A DNA stretch of 64,000 bases from the NCBI RefSeq assembly GCF_031877795.1, contig NC_133935.1, positions 81,497,748-81,561,747 on the forward strand. Reading direction: 5' to 3'. Under the pieces are notes generated by a model that was not told the origin of the DNA, searched no databases, and saw nothing but the letters and a program-made list of their open reading frames with translations. Origin of the DNA: Strix aluco. Lineage: Eukaryota; Chordata; Aves; Strigiformes; Strigidae. Of the stretch, positions 1-12,500 are shown one piece after another; the stretch's first letter is position 1, and the number at the start of each line of letters is the position of its first letter. Position numbers and translations under genes: made by a program.

Positions 1-3000
1 TGCAGGGCTGTTAAACTGGAATGCAGCTGGAGCTGGGCTGCAGAGCCTAATGTGACTCTGTGCTTCTATTTTTATGCTCTCTCCTGCCGATGCTTGAGTT
101 CTGTGGAAGCCCTGAAGCTACCCAAAGCCATCACTTTGAGGCTTATCGTTCTCTTTTCTGTTTTCCTCCTGTATGTTCAGAGGCTAGCTCACAGACTCAG
201 CAAGCCCTGTCAAAGGCTTCCTCTTGAATGTCGCTTGTTTGAACCCAGATTTGGTCCGTATCAGTTACGATCTGACAGCTGTTCATCCTTAGGTATTAAA
301 TAAATGCAAAATTTTTGGTATACCTCACAAAATCCATCACTGCAGCTGGTCAAGAAGGGAGTATCAAGTACGGAAAGATGGCTGCTATCCTGCTAACTAT
401 ATGCTGAGACTTTCTGGAAGTTCAGTAGTGGCTTGCAGAACCAGTGTCATTTTTTGTAGCAGCAGCGCACAGCATCCAACACGGGCACAATCCCCCTCCC
501 TCTATGTTAGGCTTAGCTTCCACAAACTCTTCCCTGTGGAAAGAGAAGGCCCTTCAAGGCTTGGCATGTCTTGAAAAAGCACAACAAAAAGGAGTCATTG
601 TCTTGCTGGGTTCTACCCATCTTGAGTCAGCACCATCCAATATTCACGAGAAACCAAAGCAAATTCTTTGGAACCGGGTCTTCAGATAGGATGTGCCAGC
701 ACCACTCTCCCACAAGCTGCTGAGGCTGTAGTGACCAAAACAATCATTTTCAGAGAAGGGTCATTAGGAGTTTTTTTGCTTGCATTGCAGAGCAATTGGA
801 AAGAAGGAGCAAGGCATTGCAGCCCCCCCTGTGTGACTATATTATCTGTGAGTGGTGTTTGTTCATGTTAACCAGCAGGTAGGGATGTAACTCCGCTCCA
901 TCCCAAGACACTCGTACATGGAGCAGAAGCGACATAGCCTGGAGCTGTGAGACCAGCATGTCCAAGCAGTAGTAGTAGTACTAGGCATGTCTCTGTCGTT
1001 TTAGTGAGATATTCCCACTGATTTAAGAGCCCAAAGGCATCTTTTAATGCACACAGCTTAACAGTTAGTAAACAATTAACTCCAAGCTGAAGAGTGAATG
1101 ATTAACGAAGTCAGCCAAAGGACTTCCATATAGCAAATAAACAAACAGAGAAATTGTTTAACTTATCACCAGAAATAAAATTACCTTAAAGGAGAGTCTG
1201 GTCGTGTTTGGTTGCTTTGTAAGAAATACCTCTATATAGTGTTATCTCATTTTCTTCCACAGAAGGCTAGTGGCAACGAAACTTAAGGTGAGCCTTTTTT
1301 CTCAGACTTGTAAACATTATTATCAGTGTTTGCATTCTCTGGTTGACTGAAGAGAACCTGAGGGGAATAAAGACTTTTGGAAACAAGATAAAATGTGAGG
1401 CATCCCAAAATTCAGTTGTGAATGTAGCTTGACGAAGATTTTCCCTGTGACAGCCAAATATTGGTTTCTGTCGTTTCTTCCCAGCGTTATCCTTTCTCTG
1501 AGATGAAATGAAGCATGCTATGAAAATACTCTGTCCCTTGCCATAAAGTCTCCACAATGCTCTGTGGATTCTCATTACAGAAGAATTTAATTTGTAGTAT
1601 TGTTGTGAATCCAAAGCAACGGTAATGAATTGACTTCCCATTTAAACATGCAAAAAGAAGAGCTGAGTTGGACCCATCCTACCAAGCAATACAAAGCACA
1701 AGTAAAATCAGTAGCTTTAAGTGTCTGATCAGAGAGAAATCACCTGCTTGTTGACAGCATGAGTAAAGTAATCAGCACATTAATTGTGTCCAGAAAGTGA
1801 AAGATTGCTGTTGTGATGTCACTTGGCCTTTTCCAAACAGCAAGAGATAGAGTGAACTTTCCCAATTCCAGAGGCAAAATGAGATATTTACACAGGAGGA
1901 GCAATAGACTAATTAAGAGCTGCTTTATTGCAGAACAAATAGAGATCCTCTCTGCTTTAGGGCATAATGAAGCATTGTCAAGTCAGTAATTGCACTGATG
2001 GAGTGGTTAAACTTGTGCTTCCTGTGGTGAAGGAATGACAGACCAGTAACTTAAGAAAACATAAAGTAGGGATTGATGTGAAATGTATAAAAACTAGTGA
2101 ATGATGGGGAGGAGGAAGCTGACAAATTGGTCTCTGTCCTGACTGATCATAAAACATCAGGATAGTCAAAAAAGCCAAAAGAAACAAGAAATTCAAATCA
2201 GTTATAGCGAGCCCAATTCACTTGCATAACTCCTTGCCGCATGGTACAATAGAGGTCAAGAGCTTAGAAGGGTTGAAGATAGGACTAAAAGTGTGACCCC
2301 CCCATGCAGAGGTTTACCATTGAATTGGTTGGTTTTGAACAGGATTTTGGGAGGGGTTATAAACCCTCATGTTCAAGGAGAGTGTTTGATTTGGCCGCAA
2401 GTTGGTTTCTGTCGTCAGAGGCATGGCACATGTGTATCGCTCCTCTCACTGGCGTGCCACCGAGCCACAGGGTGTATTCAGAAAGGGCTGGCCTTTGTCT
2501 AGAGCATCCAGAATCAAGTGGGGTCAGAGACAATGTATTGGACTCGTGTCTAATTGGGCTCTTATTGGAACATCATCATTTCCTGAGACCTTTGCAAACA
2601 TCTTTGCATTGCAGACAGGGATAAAAGATTTCAAATTTACAAATGATACAAGAGGAGCAGAAAACATTTCCAGGAAATATTGGTTTAAAAGCTAGTGGAG
2701 TCTCAGTGGCATTACTGCAATAAATTATTCACTGTGATTAGCTGACTGTTAAGGACTACCTGCTGACTCCTTCTGCTCAGCGCTTTTATTTCTCTTCCCG
2801 TTGCTGATCCTTCATGCTTTTTGGATTATGGACTTGGCTGTAAACTGAACCAGTCTTCAGGTCACGGCGGGTTCAACTCATTTTATAGTGCAGTAATTCA
2901 GTCTTGGTTTAGTATTTGGAAATGTGGAGCACTGGAGGAGGGAGACATACACAAAGAGAGGTTCCATACCACACTGTTTCTTCTCACGGAGAGAAGTTGC

Positions 3001-6000
3001 TCACCCAATTTCCTTCCATATCAAAATGTAAGACCCAGATCTGTGACTGTTGAAGAGCAGTTTAAGACTTTCCCCTGATGAAATGTCTTATTCCATCCCT
3101 GTTACACAGGAGACCATGTTCCCACTAGCACCTTTTTTGCTGCTGCTTGCCCTCAATTTGGGGTGTCTGCTGTTCAGCACCAGGCTCTTCCCCTTTCAGC
3201 ACTCACTACCCCATGCCCTACCACTGCACTTCACTGTGCCAAAAAGCTGCCAAACGCACTGGGAAATTAATAAATCAGATCAGAGCACACTGGGCTGGAA
3301 AGCAGGATTTTGTCCCTGACACTGAGGACTTCCACGGGATTTGGCCGGACATGCCACTGGGCTGTCATTCAGAGAACGTTTCTTTTGGCAGCAGTACCAG
3401 CTGAAGTGGCCTTCACCATCCTCTGCTCCCATCGCAATCCTGCCACCACTGCTCATTTCCTCCCCTGGGCCCTTTCCTCAGTCATGCTGGTATAATTGTG
3501 TGGCCAGGAGGGAAACTGCTCCAGAGAAGGGATCAGAGCTCAGCATAACCCAGCCAAAAAAAGGGGTCATTTTTAACCTTGATTGGTTCCTAATCCCGTT
3601 CACCATCTGACCCACAATCAGTATCCTACAGCACAGCTGTAGGAGCTGGGTATGGGTGCAGGCTGCATAAATCACAGCAGCCAGAGAAAGAAACAGCCAT
3701 TAACCTACACAGTACCTTTGTGGAGTGAGACAAGGGCTTCATAGCTCGAAACAAGACGGAAGGAGTTTGTCTGCATGGAATTTGCCATGGCTGAACCAGG
3801 ATGAATTAACAGTTAGGTATAGGTCATCATCACCACTTTTTCTTGTGTAAGCTGGTAAAAGTTTGCTTCAGTGTCACTCCGAAACAGGGCTGATCTCAGA
3901 TGGTTAAGTAGATTGTCTAGGTAAAGCAATCATAAAATAGTCATACTCAGTTCCCATTATCTAGGTAAAGAAGTAGCTTGGTCAACTATAATGCTTGTAA
4001 ACACTAATACATAGTCTAAGGCACTGCTGTTTTATAAGGAAACCAGCACTGCTTTGGTGGTTTAGTGTATGTGTACTGTGGTGATACCATCAGGCATACA
4101 GTCACCAGGGTTTTCTGCGAGAATTTACATTCACAAAGGCTATAGCATGACATCCCATCCCCTGATCCAGCCAAGTCAAGCCCATGGCTACCATTAAATA
4201 TAGGAGTAGTCCCATCAAAGTAAAACACCCTTGCTCTAAGTGCTTTGTCGTATTCAGGTCTTAAAGGGTAATTCTCTATAAAAGCAGCAGCCAAGTCTTA
4301 AATGATTCTGCAGCGCACAGCAGGAACTTCAACAAGATGCAAAGACAAATCACTCCGACAGCACAAAGTGAAACAAATTGGACCTCAGCACCCTGGAGTT
4401 AGGGTGGAGATCTGGAGCGAGATTGCAACCTCCTTGAGCACTTATACTTGGCTCTGAAGTGGTAGCAGGCTCCCCACGTGCCCCACCCTTCTCAAATGCT
4501 GTCTTTTAGCTCACCAAGACTCACTACTCCAAAGGCCTGGGCATTTTTATCACCAGATGAAGCCAAGCAGGGGCTCAGTCATTCAGTGGCTATCAATGAG
4601 ACATCTTTAAGTCAGTGGCCTGGGCAGGAGTCTCAGGACAGGCATTGCAGCCCATTACCATGTACCTGGGATTGCTGCTGTGGCACCCCATATGTAGACA
4701 CGGTGCATCACAGCAGTATTTTTAGTCACACAAACTAATACGTATGTGTGTCACCATAGCAGTGTGGGATGGTCATAGCGGTTCCTGCATTTTGGTTCCA
4801 AGATAGATGTACCTCAGTCGTGCCAATAGAGATGACAAAAGGATCCTTAGGAAAGAGAGTAGTAGGAATGGTTTGTGGGCAGCATAGATCATTCTCGGGC
4901 GACACAGCTGATTCATAGGCTATAGGCTGGGCATGCTTTGTCTAATACATAGTATATATTATGTCAGACAGGAGAGATCTTCAATGCAGAAAGATCTAGT
5001 CACTTTGATTTGCTTGCAGAGGATAAAAGGGAGAAAATTTAACTTACAAGAATCTGTAGACCTATTGATTTAGACACACCCAGCATGGTGACAGCAATGC
5101 AGTATCTAAAAGCATCTACCAGATATATATGTGCAGCGAAGGTGGATTTGGTTGTATATAAAGGCAAAGTCTGATTTCCCAGTCAGTATACAGTTATAGA
5201 CACAAATATCAAGTTGCATTATGTAGACAAATAACGCTTTGTTCAAATAGCAGCTCTTCCCTCTGTGATCTGATGCTTTGCTGTCTCTCTGAGCCAATAA
5301 ACCACTCTGAAATTTAATAGGGAATTGTCTCTCCATAATGGAAATGAGTGCAGAGTAGTGATTATGTAGATCTAGATGCAATTTCTGTTTGGTCAAGCCA
5401 GAAATGTTTGGTGGGGTGGTGTGGTCCCATGAGAACAGCACACAGCAAAAGGGATCTCGAATTGGACCAGAAATTGTTTGGCAAAAAAAGAGTCCTGAAG
5501 CCTGAGGGGAAGAAGTAATTAGATAGTGAGCTGGGATTGCTGACAGACCACTGAAAGTCCCACTTAGCCAAGCCACTCTCATTCCATGGGGGAAGGGAGG
5601 ACATCAAGCCTCTGGGAAGATCATTGGTGGGGTTCTTTCCCACATCAAATCACACAGGAAACCTTTTATTTTTTTGTTTTGGGAAGTGAAAGAAAAAAAA
5701 AAACAACAAACTAATAGAAATACAGGAATGAATGGAAGTGTGGCAGGATGGAGGGCTAAGTTATGGTACAGCAGCATCCCCATCTCATGACCTGGGGGCA
5801 CCCTCGGCAAGTCACACTAATTCACAGGTGACAGCCCACGGAAATCTCTTGGAAAATCTGCCCCTGAAACAAGAGCCCATTTGTTTGAGCTAAGATGGTG
5901 CTGTTCCGCCTGGACCAAATCCTTCCTCATTCACTCTAACTAGTTTGACAGAGGTATGATTGATGGGAGCAGGGTTGACTTGAGGCAGAACACAAATCCA

Positions 6001-6463
6001 TGCCCGGAAACCATGGCCCCACTGAAATCACTGGGACAAAACTGCCATTGACTTCGCTGGAGATGTGATTTTCATTGAATTTAAGGCCAAAAAGGGACCG
6101 CTCATAACCTCCACCCTGACCTCCTGCATAACTCAGCCCCTAGAATTTTGCTTGCTGGTTTGTTCAGTGGAAGGAATTACATTTCCAAGGAGGAATTTTT
6201 TTCTTAGGTTTGTTTTGTCTTTAAACTGCAAAACAAAAGACTCGGGAGTTTGTAGCTGCACTCATGCAAGCTGTGGAAAGTACTGTCATTGTTTAGTTCC
6301 ATTGTTTAGTACCAGTTTTAGTATCGGAATGTCATCCATGGTTGGCTCTTGCCCATAGCGTAGGCGAGGGAAGGGGTTGCATTTGGGCTGTTAGAAATGT
6401 GCCATGTTATTTCCCTGCCTTTCCTAGAAGCCTTTCAGAGCATCCAGTCTGGGTGGTGGTCCA

Positions 6464-6493
6464 TGCATTTGGAGGGATGCATTTGGAGGGATG
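6464..6493. repeat. 14-bp tandem duplication
   Basis: The unit TGCATTTGGAGGGA is present twice without a gap (6464-6477 and 6478-6491) and is followed by the first two bases of a third unit. It looks like a small local duplication, and no function is apparent. Confidence 0.9.
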
Positions 6494-6626
6494 ATTGTTC
6501 CTTCTGCATAGTGTGATTTAACAAGGCATTAATCGTCTAAGAAGCTGCAAGACTTGAAGGACTGGGAGACGCCATGTAGGTCAGTAAGTCCAACAGCAAT
6601 TAAAGTTGGTCATTTATTAGATGCTT

Positions 6627-6900
6627 AGAATCAAAGAAAAATATAGGTCAAAAAGGCCTCTGGAGGTCTCTAGCCCAACCTTCTGCTCAAAGTTGGGACA
6701 ACTTCAGAGTTCGATCACATTACTCACAGCTCTAGTATTTGACCACCTTCACTGATTGTTCTGGGTTTTGGGGTTTTTTATATATCTAGTTAGAATTTCG
6801 CTTGCTGCAGCCCTGAAACCTGTGTCTGTTGCCTCGTACTTTTGCTGGGCACCTCTGAGAAAAGTCTGTCTCCATTTCCTTTGTAAACCCCCTTTAGATC
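6627..6900 (-). mobile_element. Degraded CR1 LINE 3'-end fragment, antisense
   Basis: The start (AGAATCAAAG) resembles the reverse complement of the CR1 terminal octamer repeat. It is followed by an AGGCCTCTGGAGGTCTC-type segment and by the CCCAACCTTCTGCTCAAAG motif that marks the CR1 3' region in reverse. Further right, the stretch around 6828-6880 (TTGCCTC, then GCTGGGCACCTCTGAGAAAA) fits the CR1 segment upstream of the 3' end. The copy is diverged and has an internal unrelated-looking T-rich stretch near 6770-6785. The family is recognised from memory of CR1 consensus sequences, and the outer boundary on the right is approximate. Confidence 0.72.
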
Positions 6901-9900
6901 ACAAAAGAGAGCAGACAAACAGCAGTTAGATCCTGTGTAGACCTCTGCAGATGGTTTGATTCTGAACAGCCACCAAGCGTGATATCTGAAACCCCTGAGA
7001 GCGTGTGCATCGCTGAGTAATCCCATTCTGCCTGTGCCCCATCTCAGGTGCTTCAGGGGAAGACATACACACAGAAAAGGGAAAGAAAACAAGATGCCAA
7101 ATACCTGGGCATTTATATCTGGTTCTTGATAGACACAATGCAAAATGGTTCACAGTCCCCACGGGGTTGTCCAGCCACAGTGCACACTGCCCAGCTCTGT
7201 GCCAAGCCCAGCTCTTCTGGGCACAGCAGGCAGAAGTCAGTATCAGGGACCCAGTACCTCAACCCCAGGAGAGAGAAGCCTGAGAATTATTCCAAAAGGT
7301 ACTATTTGGGCATGTTTCTCTAGGTACTGTAATCCAGAGAGCACTGTGCACCAACCACCAGTGCTGCCCTTCAGGAACCCTCTCTGTCCTGTCCTTGAGC
7401 TGCAGGGCAACACTGGCGCCAGCAACAGCCTCATTACTGCCAAGGGTTCCCAAATGTATGGCACAGTCCCTCCACAGGATACTTGGGCAAGGCTTCCCGA
7501 GCACAGAGGGACAGAGCACGGCCCAGTGCCTAGCATAGAGTAACTCAAGCTCCCCACACCTCAGCAAAGTCCAGGTCAACCAGGACATGAGTGACCATGC
7601 CAGAAACGCTCCCCTATGTTTCATTCACAGAATACCCTCCCTTCTTTATCAGGAACCTCTGGCATTTTTCAAATGCTCTCACGCTGACCCTACCTCCTGC
7701 TGTGTGCAAACTCCACGGCACCAGCCCCACGGTCAATAAAAATGGTAAAAACCTTCTTCAGACTCACATGGCTGAAACGGATGCAGATCCCTGGGCCTCC
7801 TCTCCTCCAGGCTCAGCTTAATTAGGGAGCAGCCAGCAAACCACAAGTGTGCTCACAAAAGAAGCTTGCGTCTGAAGGGCTTTGACTGCAGCTCTTTGTA
7901 ACTAGTCACAAACATCTGGTGCCTGGCAAGCTTGCCTGCCTCTTGGAAGGGTTTTCCAGTGAGAAAATTCCTGTAGCTTGCACCTGAATTCTCTGCAGCA
8001 CACCATGCAGCACTCGGATCTCTCCCCTGGCTCCTCTTCTAGGCTGCCAGCTTTGCAAAAAAGCCATTTCTGGCACTGGCTTCTCCACCATAGCCTCCCC
8101 ACCCACCCACAGTACACATGGTCTGACAGGGAACAATTATTCCCTTGAATGTTTATGGGTTGATAAGCAGTTTTGCAAAATTCAAGTGATAGTGTAGGTT
8201 CCAGTTTTATTGGCACGATGAAACAGAGCCCACAGTGGGCATGGTCCCCCCAGAGAAGGAGGGAATAAGAGTAGTTCTTTTCTCCTCTTTTAGTAGCCCC
8301 GTTCCCTTTTACATGCATGTGAGAGTGTGCAGCTGTGCTCAAAAGCCAGTCTCAGGGAGACTTCCTTAAGTATCTATTGAAGATTAAATGATCTCATGTG
8401 CAGCCTGTAATGATGGCCACTACCAAAAATTGTTCCCATCTGAAAGCTGTCCAGTGCTTCATGATCCAAAATGGGCTGCTGACCTCAGAAGAGATCCCAG
8501 CGGGCAAACCACCACATCACAGAAACTCAGCCCACCGCAAGCACCACTAATTGTCCCCTTGTCTGCAGGCTCCGAGTGAAGGCAGCTACTAAAGGGCAGG
8601 GGAACTGTGCTCTCAGCTTGTATTACTGAGGTACTTTAGTCTCCTAAGCCTCATTTCCAGCGTGTTTGGGGACATGCTGTCCCAGTCCCTGCTGTGAGGT
8701 ACCTTTCGTCTGGCAAAAGTCACTACAGCCCTAATACAACTCCAGTAAAGCCAATACGAATTGTCCCACCCACAAGGGCAGGCGTTGAATTCAGCCCTGC
8801 AAACCAACCAAAGACAATCATAAGTCAAACAACCCAAAACCAGACCCAGTCTCGGTGTAGGAAGAGGCAAACCTGCCATGAACATGGATGCTTTGACTCA
8901 AACTAGCCCCACAACCAGCACGCATCTGTTGTCACTGCATTTCCGCAAGACTCTGATGAAATTACGACCAGCTCCCTGCTGTGGCTCGTATTCCCCAGTG
9001 AAGGTTGCAAGCACCAGTGTGGTAAAAGGATCTTGATGGGTAAAAATTATGCTTCCATTTAAGAAGACCCACTAATGGCACCTTGTGCATCTGTCACTGA
9101 ATTAACAACATCAATTTGAAACTGTATGTAAGCTGGGCAACTGGTGAAGGGAACAGCTTGCTTACATTAGGAGGTCTGGCTGAAGGGAGACCTTAGGCTT
9201 TGTTTCTCCTGAGGGGTTGTGATCAGCTAACAGGAAAGCGGATACTTTTTTGTGGGCATTCACATTTTTGCAGATTGGATTCCTTACGTATAGGAAGGGT
9301 GACACGTCTCAGATCAATGTGGGCAAAAGGAGTGGGAGGCTGCAGAATAATATTTGGGGAGCAAGGGGAGAGCAGTTAGAGCAATGGCAAAACACACGTG
9401 TATGTTCTGGAGAGCAGGGCTATGGAAAAAAAGACACAAACTCAGGTTGTGGGGTCATTTTCACCCCCTTCCTCCCAAGAGTCTGGATTTGCCTCCTTCC
9501 ACACCCTGCCAAGAAAAACAAAGAAACTAAATATAAAAATGCCGCGATCTGGGGAGCTGCTCTGTTGCCCAAACCGTAGGTGTCTAATTCCGTTTTAGGC
9601 ACTGCTAGGGATCCAAGACGTCTGTGTAGGGCTGGCAGATACGCACCAGACCTTCACCAGGCTCCCTTCTTCCCTCCTGGGGCAGCAGCCAGGGGCCAGG
9701 CAGGGTACCCAGGGGCATGGAAAATGGCACCCGACGCCTACATTTGTGTGTCTGAACAGCCCCCCCAGAGCCCTGTGTGTTTGGACAGTTGGAGTTAATC
9801 ATCGAAGGGAAACGGAACTGCAGTTAACGAACAGAGCATTGAGGTTTGGTAGCAGAGAGGACAAATAGGAAAGGATTCGAGTACAGGGGACAGTCCGTCA

Positions 9901-10732
9901 GAGTCCGAGGGAGGAGGATGGAGAGGAGAGTGGCTGCCAGCAGCTCAGAAAAGGCTTTCAAATTCCTTCTGCGCCACGCCGAAGTTTGGTCATAAATGAC
10001 AACAGGGGACCTGGGGACAGAGGGATATTTTCTGAAGGGTGTGATCTGCTGGTTTTGTAGACTCTTATGTGTTCCACATGTCTGAGCGCCTCCCAAACAC
10101 GTCCTCTGCACATGCTGTGCAGCACGGCCGCGTTATCCTCCCCGCCTTGCGGACTGGCATCTGGAAGCATGAGGGATGTTTTTGGCAGCCCACATGGCAG
10201 TCTCAGACTTGACCCCAGTTGTTGTCAGTGGGAGTTTAGGCCCAAAACTTCGTTTTTGTGCCTTTGGAGTTCAGCTGCAGCGCTGGGTGCTTGCAGGGGA
10301 GACAGACTTCACGTTCAGACCTCAGCTCCTGGCTTAATACTTTCACCCCACATCTGTCCTCCGTCGGTAAAATAGTGGGTATTTCTGGGCTTCATTTGGT
10401 GATTACAACTTTTATGCAGCGATTATTTTTTCCAGTGGAATAAAATAATGTGTAACCCAGCTCTTCAAGCTTCCCATCCCTCCTGGCCCCCTTCACCCCC
10501 TACCCTCCTGCAACGCAAGGGTATGGGGCAGCTCAGTGCCCCCCATACTCCACCCTTCCTTCCAAACACCCCCTTAGAGAAAGAAAAAAACCCACCCCAC
10601 CCACCCCCAAAAACCAACTCTTGGTTGGAAACTTTTACAAACACAAATATTTTCAGTTTTGCAAGGAGAAAATTCTGGGTCCTCGCTGTGTTTTATTTTC
10701 TCGATTTTTACCTCCACCAGCAGCTTAATCAG

Positions 10733-10930
10733 TGCAAATCAAATTACGCCTCCTGTTTACTTATCTCCAGAGCGCTGACACTGGCAAGCGGCTTATCTTG
10801 GCATGGCAGGAGCCAGCGCCTTCCTTGGGGGTAGGACAGGAACTCCACAGAAGCTGCTTGTAGTGGGAGAAGGAGTATAAATCAGGGAAAGCTCTGCTGG
10901 CTCTGCTCCCCAGCAGCGAGGTTACGCTCC
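10733..10930 (+). promoter_or_regulatory. Candidate intronic promoter/enhancer cluster
   Basis: Within 200 bp lie an octamer-like TGCAAAT (10733-10739), a forkhead-type TGTTTAC (10754-10760), two GATA-type TTATCT sites (10761-10766 and 10793-10798) and a TATAAA box (10876-10881). The TATA box would place a start site near 10905-10912, followed by a GC-richer stretch. The motif spacing fits a TATA promoter with a proximal enhancer. A short reading frame from the ATG at 10980 closes quickly, so any transcript from here would have to splice or be noncoding. Function is inferred from motifs only. Confidence 0.35.
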
Positions 10931-11652
10931 CCAAGCTCCGCTGCTTGCTAGGGGCAGCGCAGGGAAGCCGAACTGCGAGATGCCCAGGGGGATGGAGGCT
11001 GCCTCCTCCCTGTGGATTATCAGGGAGGAAGCCAGGGTTTAGATTTTGGTTTACTCATTTGTAAATAGGAGGTGGTGGTGGACCTGTCCGCGGCGGTGAC
11101 GGTGCAGTGGTTTGCAGAGCTGACACGGTGTTTTGCAGTCACCGCGTCCTTCGCGCTGCTTCTGCGGTCAGTCCTCCCTCCCGCCTGGGAGATGGGGATT
11201 ATTTCACAGCAGAAGTGTGGGGTACAGGGACCACGTGAGCGCATCCCACTGCCCAGGGGCACGGACACTCAGTGGGCAGGCAGAGACCCCCAGGGCTGCC
11301 CCATGCTGACTCAGGGGCGAGGGCACGCAGCCAGCACCCGGGAGAGCTGCATTTTCCTCCCATGACTGCTTCATGCCTCAGTTTCCCCCCTTGGTGCTAG
11401 CATTGGCTTTCTCCGGGTGCTGCTTTGAGATGCCCCAACAGGGCAGCCTGTAAAACAGAGGCAGGAGTGTGACTTGCTTATGGCTGCGTTTGGCTCCGCC
11501 AGAGCACGCTGGAGCCTTGGGCTTCGCCAACACCAGCCTGCCGGCTCCGGGGATCCATCAGCTGCCCCCGCTCGGCTTGTGCTCGCGCGAGTTTTACGCT
11601 GATTGCGGGGGTAAAAGCAGGGCTGCGTATCGCACTTCAGGGGAGCAGTGCA

Positions 11653-11734
11653 AGTTGCCCCCATGGGGCCGTTACCTGCTCGCCCAGGCCACCAGTTGCC
11701 CCCATGGGGCTCTCACCTGCCCAGCCAGGCCACC
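11653..11734. repeat. 41-bp tandem duplication
   Basis: Two adjacent 41-bp units (11653-11693 and 11694-11734) begin AGTTGCCCCCATGGGGC and end AGGCCACC, with a few differences in the middle. Each unit carries the palindrome CCCCATGGGG. The duplication sits at the left edge of the GC-rich block that leads into the first exon in the window. Confidence 0.85.
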
Positions 11735-11826
11735 TCCGCCCCCCGAGGTCTGCCCTGCACACCTTGCCCGAGGCTCCTGTGCCAGAGCCCAGCACACACC
11801 AGCTGCCAGCCCTCGAAGGAGAAAGT

Positions 11827-11892
11827 CCCCGAATCCCGATTTTCCCGTGACTTAAAGCAAAAAAACCCCGAATCCCGATTTTCTCGTGGCTT
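11827..11892. repeat. 27-bp motif repeated with 39-bp period
   Basis: The segment starting CCCCGAATCCCGATTTT occurs at 11827-11853 and again at 11866-11892, separated by an A-rich spacer. The copies differ at a few positions near their ends. It is a second local duplication in the same GC-rich block. Confidence 0.85.
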
Positions 11893-11934
11893 GCATGTGT
11901 TCAAACCGTATTTCGCCCTGCAAAGTAAAACCGG

Positions 11935-12500
11935 CGCCCTCCCCCGCCTCCCCCCCGGCACCGAGCCCGCCGCAGGCAGCGGGGGCCGGGCGGGAAGGAG
12001 CCGCCCGCCTCCGGGGCTGCCCCGCAGCTGCTGGGCGGGACGCGGGGCCGAGCCGAGCCGGGCCGAGCCGAGCCGGGGCGGAGCGGAGCGGGGCAGCCCC
12101 GCCGCAGCGCCGGGAGGAAGCGGCGCGGCGGGCAGGGCTGGGCAAGGGACTGCGCGGAGACGCCTCATCCTCTTCTTCTCCCCGCAGATCTTCCAATGGA
12201 GGCAGCTGGAGAACCTCTATTTCCGCGAGAAGAAGTTCTCCGTGGAGGTGCACGACCCGCGCAGGTGAGCAGCGAGGCGAGACGAGCCGAGCTGAGCCGT
12301 GCCGAGCCGGGCTGAGCGGTGCTGAGCCACGCTGAGCCGAGCCAAGCCGAGCCGAGCTGGTCTAGCCGCGCCGAGCTGCGCGTTACAGCGCCAAGCTGGG
12401 CTTTGCAGCGCCGAGCCGGGGTGAGCCGTGCCGAGCCGGGCTAGCCGTGCTGAGCCACGCTGAGCCGTGCCGAGCCGGGCTTTGCAGCGCCGAGTTGGGT
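11935..12500. repeat. CpG-rich block with GAGCC pentamer arrays around a coding exon
   Basis: Degenerate pentamers of the type GAGCC/GAGCG/GGGCC run through about 12047-12090, upstream of the exon at 12188-12264. They resume from about 12270 to 12490 downstream, with many CCGAGCC and CTGAGCC variants. The whole interval is rich in CpG. The arrays lie on both sides of the splice sites, so they could influence splicing or methylation of this exon. Strong base composition also opens long frames on both strands here, which I do not take as genes. Confidence 0.8.
12188..12264 (+). CDS. FRMD4A: FRMD4A exon: FERM F3 (PH-like) lobe segment
   Basis: This 77-nt exon has a CCGCAG acceptor and a GTGAGC donor. 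It starts in phase 0 and encodes IFQWRQLENLYFREKKFSVE, then VHDPR, and leaves two bases (AG) that complete an arginine codon in the next exon. The sequence matches the F3/FERM_C region of FRMD4 proteins, a PH-like fold that with F1 and F2 binds membrane lipids or partner peptides. The preceding FERM exons lie outside the window. The exon sits inside a CpG-rich, pentamer-repeat block, unlike all other exons here. Identity is secure, although the paralogue FRMD4B has a similar segment. Confidence 0.96.

Larger units (their letters stand above)
1..12187 (+). other. FRMD4A: FRMD4A intron (3' portion), no coding exon seen
   Basis: The intron ends at the CAG acceptor at 12185-12187. I looked for the preceding FERM exons and found none, and the many small open frames have no family resemblance and no paired splice sites. 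Recognisable contents are a 14-bp tandem duplication near 6.46 kb, an antisense CR1 fragment at about 6.63-6.90 kb, a promoter/enhancer-like cluster at 10.73-10.93 kb, and the GC-rich repeat block from 11.65 kb. The rest looks like ordinary intronic sequence. Confidence 0.85.

Noticed and set aside
5106-5582. Minus-strand frame of 158 codons in the first intron
   Set aside because: It has no recognisable motif, no paired splice sites and no composition shift, and is consistent with chance.
11648-12335. Overlapping open frames of 130-206 codons around the first exon
   Set aside because: They are produced by the CpG-rich pentamer repeats. Only the 77-nt splice-bounded segment has family identity.
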